Assembly (NCBI GenBank): GCA_037954665.1
Contig: JBBMOL010000018.1
Coordinates: 7,254,001-7,318,000 of the forward strand
Reading direction: 5' to 3'
Source of the DNA: Laguncularia racemosa
Lineage: Eukaryota > Streptophyta > Magnoliopsida > Myrtales > Combretaceae
Length of the DNA: 64,000 bases
Positions 60,101-64,000 of this stretch are shown piece by piece (positions within the stretch are counted from its first letter, which is position 1; each line of letters begins with the position of its first letter). The position numbers were made by a program, and so were the translations under genes. Below the pieces are notes generated by a model. It ran no database searches and was not told where the DNA came from. It saw only the letters and a list, made by a program, of their open reading frames with translations.

Positions 60101-60517
60101 CAAGCCATATGAACCTCAAACTTCATAATATTTGGTTTGATAAACTTGCTTGCTAGTCTAAGTTGAACTTAGGTTTAGGTTAAGTTCTAGTAGAGTTCAC
60201 GCATCAATACAATTTTAATCAAAAGAAAAATATTCTTTTCTATTCTTCAAAACAAAACAAGCATTAATGGGATTTATTTGGTTGGATATGAGTGTTGAAT
60301 GTTTTGAGTTGAGCTTGAAATTAGATCTTATATTATGTCATTTGCATTCATTTGTACTTTTGAACAACTTTTGAGACTTAGGAGAAGAAAATGGATCACA
60401 CAAAGAAAGAAAGGAAGAAAAGAGTTTAGAAAGGTGTAAGAACCCAATCCCTTTAGTTCCACTAGTAACATGAGCAACCATTCTGTGAAGTGACCATCTA
60501 TTCCCTTTTGCCTCTAT
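57155..60517 (-). pseudogene. Tropinone-reductase-like SDR pseudogene, five exons
   Basis: Exons, minus: 60444-60517, 59773-59980, 59431-59647, 57636-57742, 57155-57349. Sizes of exons 2-4 (208, 217, 107) equal those of the intact gene at 38545-41126. Defects: no ATG at the expected start (the frame has 'PIEAKGNRWSL'); the cofactor motif reads TSGTKGIG; a TAA at 59830-59832 lies in exon 2 where relatives have a Gln codon; and the exon 2 donor is AT instead of GT (59771-59772). Exons 3-5 keep NNVG, Ser, YVAIK and 'SYITGQTISVDGG', so decay is not old or is uneven. Intron 3 (1688 bp) contains an LTR insertion. A truncated transcript might exist, but no full enzyme can be made. Confidence 0.85.
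58250..59292 (+). mobile_element. B-family-related LTR within intron 3 of the SDR pseudogene
   Basis: It carries the family promoter block: 'aggaccggccaccctattgt', 'gtaagtataaatacttgct' (TATAAATA near 58525) and 'gtgagtaatatcaattcc', ending 'ttttaagcacatca' at 59292. The left end is diverged and set approximately, and no target duplication could be confirmed. It lies antisense to the pseudogene. A T run and a G run follow immediately (about 59301-59336). Confidence 0.65.
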
Positions 60518-60879
60518 TGGTCCTAAATTAAGTAATCAAGAGGGGAGGAGTGAATTGATTACTTGCTAATTTTTTTTTAAAAAAATAAAATATTGTTAGT
60601 TAAAAATAACCCCTTTGACTACTCAATTTAACTATGACGTGAAAACAAATATTTATAAGCAATTACAAGCTATTATAGAATAGAAATTAAAAGATAGAGA
60701 GAAGAGAATCGAGCAAGCTATTTATAAAGGTTTCGCTTTAAGCATCGATCCTCTATGATCACTAAAATATCTAACATAATCCTTTTAATACTAATCTTCT
60801 TGTAGCAGAACCAAATATATGAAATCAATCTTGAATTTATCACGATTTAACTAAATTTCTTAGTTCCAAAATTAATCAC

Positions 60880-61026
60880 TGATGTGCCTAAAACCAAGAT
60901 TAAGCACATGCAAAACCAATTTGAAAGACAAACAAACAATGTCAATCAAACTAGTTATTCAAATGGCGCAAGTCCTCAATATTTATAACCAATTCTTCAA
61001 TGAGGATGTGATCAATCTTAAGTATT
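60880..61026 (-). repeat. B-family LTR fragment interrupted by element E2
   Basis: It starts TGATGTGCCTAAAACC and follows the element B LTR ('gaaagacaaacaaacaatgtc', 'ttcttcaatgaggatgtgat') to 'cttaagtat', where E2 begins. The remainder would lie beyond E2, outside the window. Confidence 0.8.
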
Positions 61027-62671
61027 TGATAGAGCCATTTTATACTCAATCTTTATAGTATAAATTGTGTTAAATTATTATTGATTTTATAGAAATCATA
61101 AGGAAATGGTACTTTAATTCTATCATCGTGATAAATCAGGTTAAATGGAGTCAAGGATGCCAATTCAAGTATTTTAGAGAAGTCATCTATAACTTGGATC
61201 AAGACAAGAAATTACACCACCGGAGGAAGCACGGTTTGAGGCACGGCCAAGGTTCAAACCGTGTTACACATTGGACAAGAAGGCGAAAATGAGGACTTTG
61301 AACAGAGAGAGACACGGCTTAAGGAACGGCCGTGGTGGAACCCGTGGTAGAAACCGTGCTTGAAGCCGTGGTGGAAGATAGATGTGCCAAGGAAAAGAAA
61401 GTGTGGAACATCAACCAAATGAAGACACGGCTTGAAATCTAGCCGTGGGTGTAACCGTGCTACACACTGGACACGGATGAAGACTTGAAGATTATGCACA
61501 GACGAAGGCACGACTTGAAATCTGGCCGTGTGTGTAACCGTGGTTCACACTGGGCGAGGTTGAAGACTTGAAGAAAATGCACAGAGGAAAGCACGACTTA
61601 AGCCACGGCCGTGTGGTGGGGCGTGCCAGGCAGACGTATCTTCACTTCTCGAAATCTACTTGAAAAAGGAAAGACATTTTCGTATCTTGCTAGCAAAAGA
61701 TCACATGCTATCCATCTAATAGTATAAATAGAGCCAACCTTAGAGGGTTAGAAAAACTTTAGAACTTTAGAACTTTGGAATCTGGAATCACCTTGGAGAC
61801 AAGAAGGAAACGAGGAGGCAGAGCAAGCAACACGGTTCATTATGTTTCTATCTTTTATTTTCGTTTTATTGATGAACATGTGTAGCTAAGCTACTTTTCT
61901 AGCCAAAGGGTCATAGATGTTTAATTCTCCACGAATTGTGAGGTCTAATTGACTTGTATTTATTCTATTCTTTGCTTTCGGGTATTCATACATCTTCTAA
62001 TCGTTTTTTCATTATTATCTTTGTTGATTGGTATGAATAGAGCTCTTCTACTCAATTAGCAAGTTAATATATTGTCAACTAGCACGTCAAATCCGTAATT
62101 GTTTGATTGTTCTAGTCTTAGTGACACAATAACATGTTTGGTTATAAAAGAGATGATCGAATTCATGTTATGGAGGTGTGTGATCATGTTTAAATAGGTT
62201 ATCTTATAATCTACTGGCATGAATTGGTGGTCTTTCTAGATCTTAATGCTATTGATAGATTAAATCCTAAGCGCTTGTCTAAGGGTTGTTTAATCAATAA
62301 GAGAAATAATTCAAAGCGCTTGTCTGAGGTTATCGAGGAAGTAAGGAGAGATAGGTTGTTAGAGCTTGTTAATAACCATAACCAATTTATCTAGAACTAA
62401 GAATAGAGAACATTTGCATCGATGATCAATTCCTAGAATTAAACTATCTTGATTCCTTTGGCTAGGCTTTTTATTAATATACAACTTTCTTATTTTGTTT
62501 TAACTTTATTCAACTCACAAACCAAACCCCCCATTTTCCTTTTCCTTATTGTTCTCTTTGAATAGAAATATCTTTACCAATCCCTGTGGATTCGACCCTA
62601 CTTACCACTATATGCAAATCATATAATTGTCTAGGAGTAGGTTTTATTTTTGTTGGACTCGACACCCATCA
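61027..62671 (+). repeat. Element E2 5' LTR
   Basis: It begins TGATAGAGCCATTTTATACTC and ends 'cgacacccatca'. TATAAATA is at 61723-61730. The minisatellite block (61210-61640) uses the CACGG...CCGTG theme but with different unit sequence ('cacggcttgaaatctagccg', 'aaccgtgg') from E1, which shows turnover of this block between copies. Confidence 0.85.
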
Positions 62672-62676
62672 AATTT

Positions 62677-62695
62677 TGGCGCCGTTGCCGGGGAT
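62677..62695 (+). other. Element E2 primer-binding site (tRNA-Asp)
   Basis: TGGCGCCGTTGCCGGGGAT, identical to the E1 site, five bases after the LTR. Confidence 0.85.
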
Positions 62696-62722
62696 TGGTG
62701 TCAAATTTATTTCTATTCTTGT

Positions 62723-64000
62723 ATGACTCGTTCTTCTCAGACAGGTGAACTAACTTATAATCCGGAGATTGAGAAGACTCTAAAGAGGTTGCGACAAGAA
62801 GCTAGATCATCTCCCGGACCGAACTTAGTATCGGACTTGTCAGATTCATCTTTTGATTCTGAAAAAGAGGAAGACATGGCAAATCTCGAGAGAACCTTAA
62901 GGGAGTTGGCTGCGCCGGATGTGAATCAACAACCACTTTGTATTCACTACCCCGAACTAGCCGTAGAATTCGAATTGAAATCTGGGTTGATACATCTGCT
63001 ACCTACATTTCATGGTCTTGAGAATGAAGATCCTCATAAGCATTTGAAAGAGTTCCATATAGTGTGTTCTAGTATGAGGCCGCAAGGAATAACCGACGAT
63101 CAAATCAAGCTACGCGCTTTTCCATTTTCTCTAAGTACTAATGCTAAAGATTGATTGTTTTATTTGCCTCCAGGTTCTATAACCACATGGACTGATATGG
63201 TGAGACTCTTCTTGGATAAATTCTTCCCCGCATCCAGAGCCGCTGGTATAAGAAGAGAAATTTGTGGTATAAAACAAAGGGACACCGAGACTCTTCATGA
63301 GTATTGGGAGAGGTTCAAGCAATTGTGTGCAAGCTGCCCACAACATGGGATATCCGAACAACTCCTCATCCAATATCTCTACGAAGGCCTACTTCCGATG
63401 GAAAGAAAGATGATGGATGCTGCAAGTGGAGGCGCCATAGTAAACAAAACTCCTGGTCAAGCTAGGGAATTGATCTCCATTATGGCTGCTAATTCACAAC
63501 AATTTGGGTATAGGCACGATACGTCTTCAAGGAAGGTAAATGAGGTAAGTGTGTCTAACCTTGAACATCAAATTTCTAATCTTACCTCCCTTGTGCAGCA
63601 GCTAGCTCTTGGAAAAACACAGCAGGTGAAGGCTTGTGGAATTTGCGCTGCTCCTAATCATCCGACCGACATGTGCCCCACATTGCAAGATGACAATCAT
63701 GAACACGCCAATGCTGTAGGCGGATTTCCAGGACAACCGCAAAGGAAGTATGACCCCTATTCAAATACTTACAATCCAGGATGGAGGGATCATCCTAACT
63801 TCCGATATGGTAATAACCCTCAACATGTCCAACAATTCCAGCCAAAGCCATCACACCACGTACCCCAAGCTCCTTCCACTTCAGGTATGCCCCTTGAGGA
63901 TATTGTTAAGTCTCTAGCTGTGAATACCAAACAATTTCAGGAGGAAACAAAGCAAAGCATTCAAAACTTGGAGCATCAGGTAAGCCAACTTGCTTCAGCT
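62723..64000 (+). pseudogene. Element E2 gag (partial, one in-frame TGA)
   Basis: It starts 'MTRSSQTGELTYNPEIEKTL' at 62723 and stays in one frame to the window end, apart from a TGA at 63152-63154 where E1 has a Trp codon (TGG) in 'AKDWLFYLPPG'. It keeps the knuckle CGICAAPNHPTDMC near 63636. At the sites of the first three E1 nonsense positions it has sense codons ('HEYWERFKQ', 'SLVQQLA'), and likewise 'NLEHQVSQL' at the last. An ATG at 62627 lies in the same frame but inside the LTR and primer site, so 62723 is preferred. Confidence 0.85.

Larger units (their letters stand above)
61027..64000 (+). mobile_element. Element E2: second copy of the E family, runs off the window
   Basis: A complete 5' LTR (61027-62671), a tRNA-Asp primer site (62677-62695) and gag from 62723, with the same order as E1. 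It is inserted in a B-family LTR. The 3' part lies beyond 64000, so I cannot say whether this copy also lacks reverse transcriptase. Confidence 0.85.

Noticed and set aside
62627..62722. Upstream in-frame ATG for E2 gag
   Set aside because: It lies in the LTR and primer-binding region and has no counterpart in E1, whose frame starts at the conserved MTRSSQ.

Overview
This is a nuclear window from a flowering plant, almost certainly a eudicot. It is AT-rich and gene-poor, with introns bounded by GT-AG, dense nested LTR retrotransposons, tRNA-Met and tRNA-Asp primer-binding sites, plant-type TATA boxes (TATAAATA) and a degraded CACTA transposon. I do not name a species. All boundaries and terminal duplications were read by eye; no alignment was run.

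Genes. The only intact host gene is a five-exon, minus-strand short-chain dehydrogenase/reductase of the tropinone-reductase-like type (265 aa, 38545-41126). A second copy with the same exon layout (57155-60517, minus) is a pseudogene: it has no start ATG, an in-frame stop in exon 2 and a lost splice donor. A third locus (6568-6732, minus) keeps only a decayed exon 5. All three lie on one strand, so this looks like an old tandem array pushed apart by transposons.

Transposons, left to right. A pair of TIR-bearing MITE-like repeats lies at 3.3-5.0 kb. Element A (7120-12326, minus) is a Ty3/gypsy element with an internally inverted gag-protease segment and a solo LTR (F1) inside its 5' LTR. Element C (13527-31893, plus) is a 5'-truncated Tekay/Del-like chromovirus. 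It is interrupted by element B (13927-20945, minus, gag-protease only, itself carrying solo LTR F2) and by element E1 (22345-29336, plus, gag-protease only, tRNA-Asp primer site). C abuts a CACTA TNP2 relic (31894-36614, minus). Element D (42567-53098, plus) has giant LTRs (about 3.8 kb without its nested insertion, and 5.2 kb) around only 505 bp of non-coding interior, like a LARD; a 1.0 kb solo LTR sits in its 5' LTR. At the right edge a second E copy (E2) begins at 61027, nested in a B-family LTR, and runs off the window.

Theme. Every retrotransposon here that still has both LTRs (A, B, D, E1) lacks reverse transcriptase, RNase H and integrase. The only such domains belong to the broken element C. 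The window therefore documents several non-autonomous retrotransposon lineages. Some of their LTRs carry unusual cargo: a tRNA-like A/B-box module in F, and CACGG/CCGTG inverted-repeat minisatellites in E and C.
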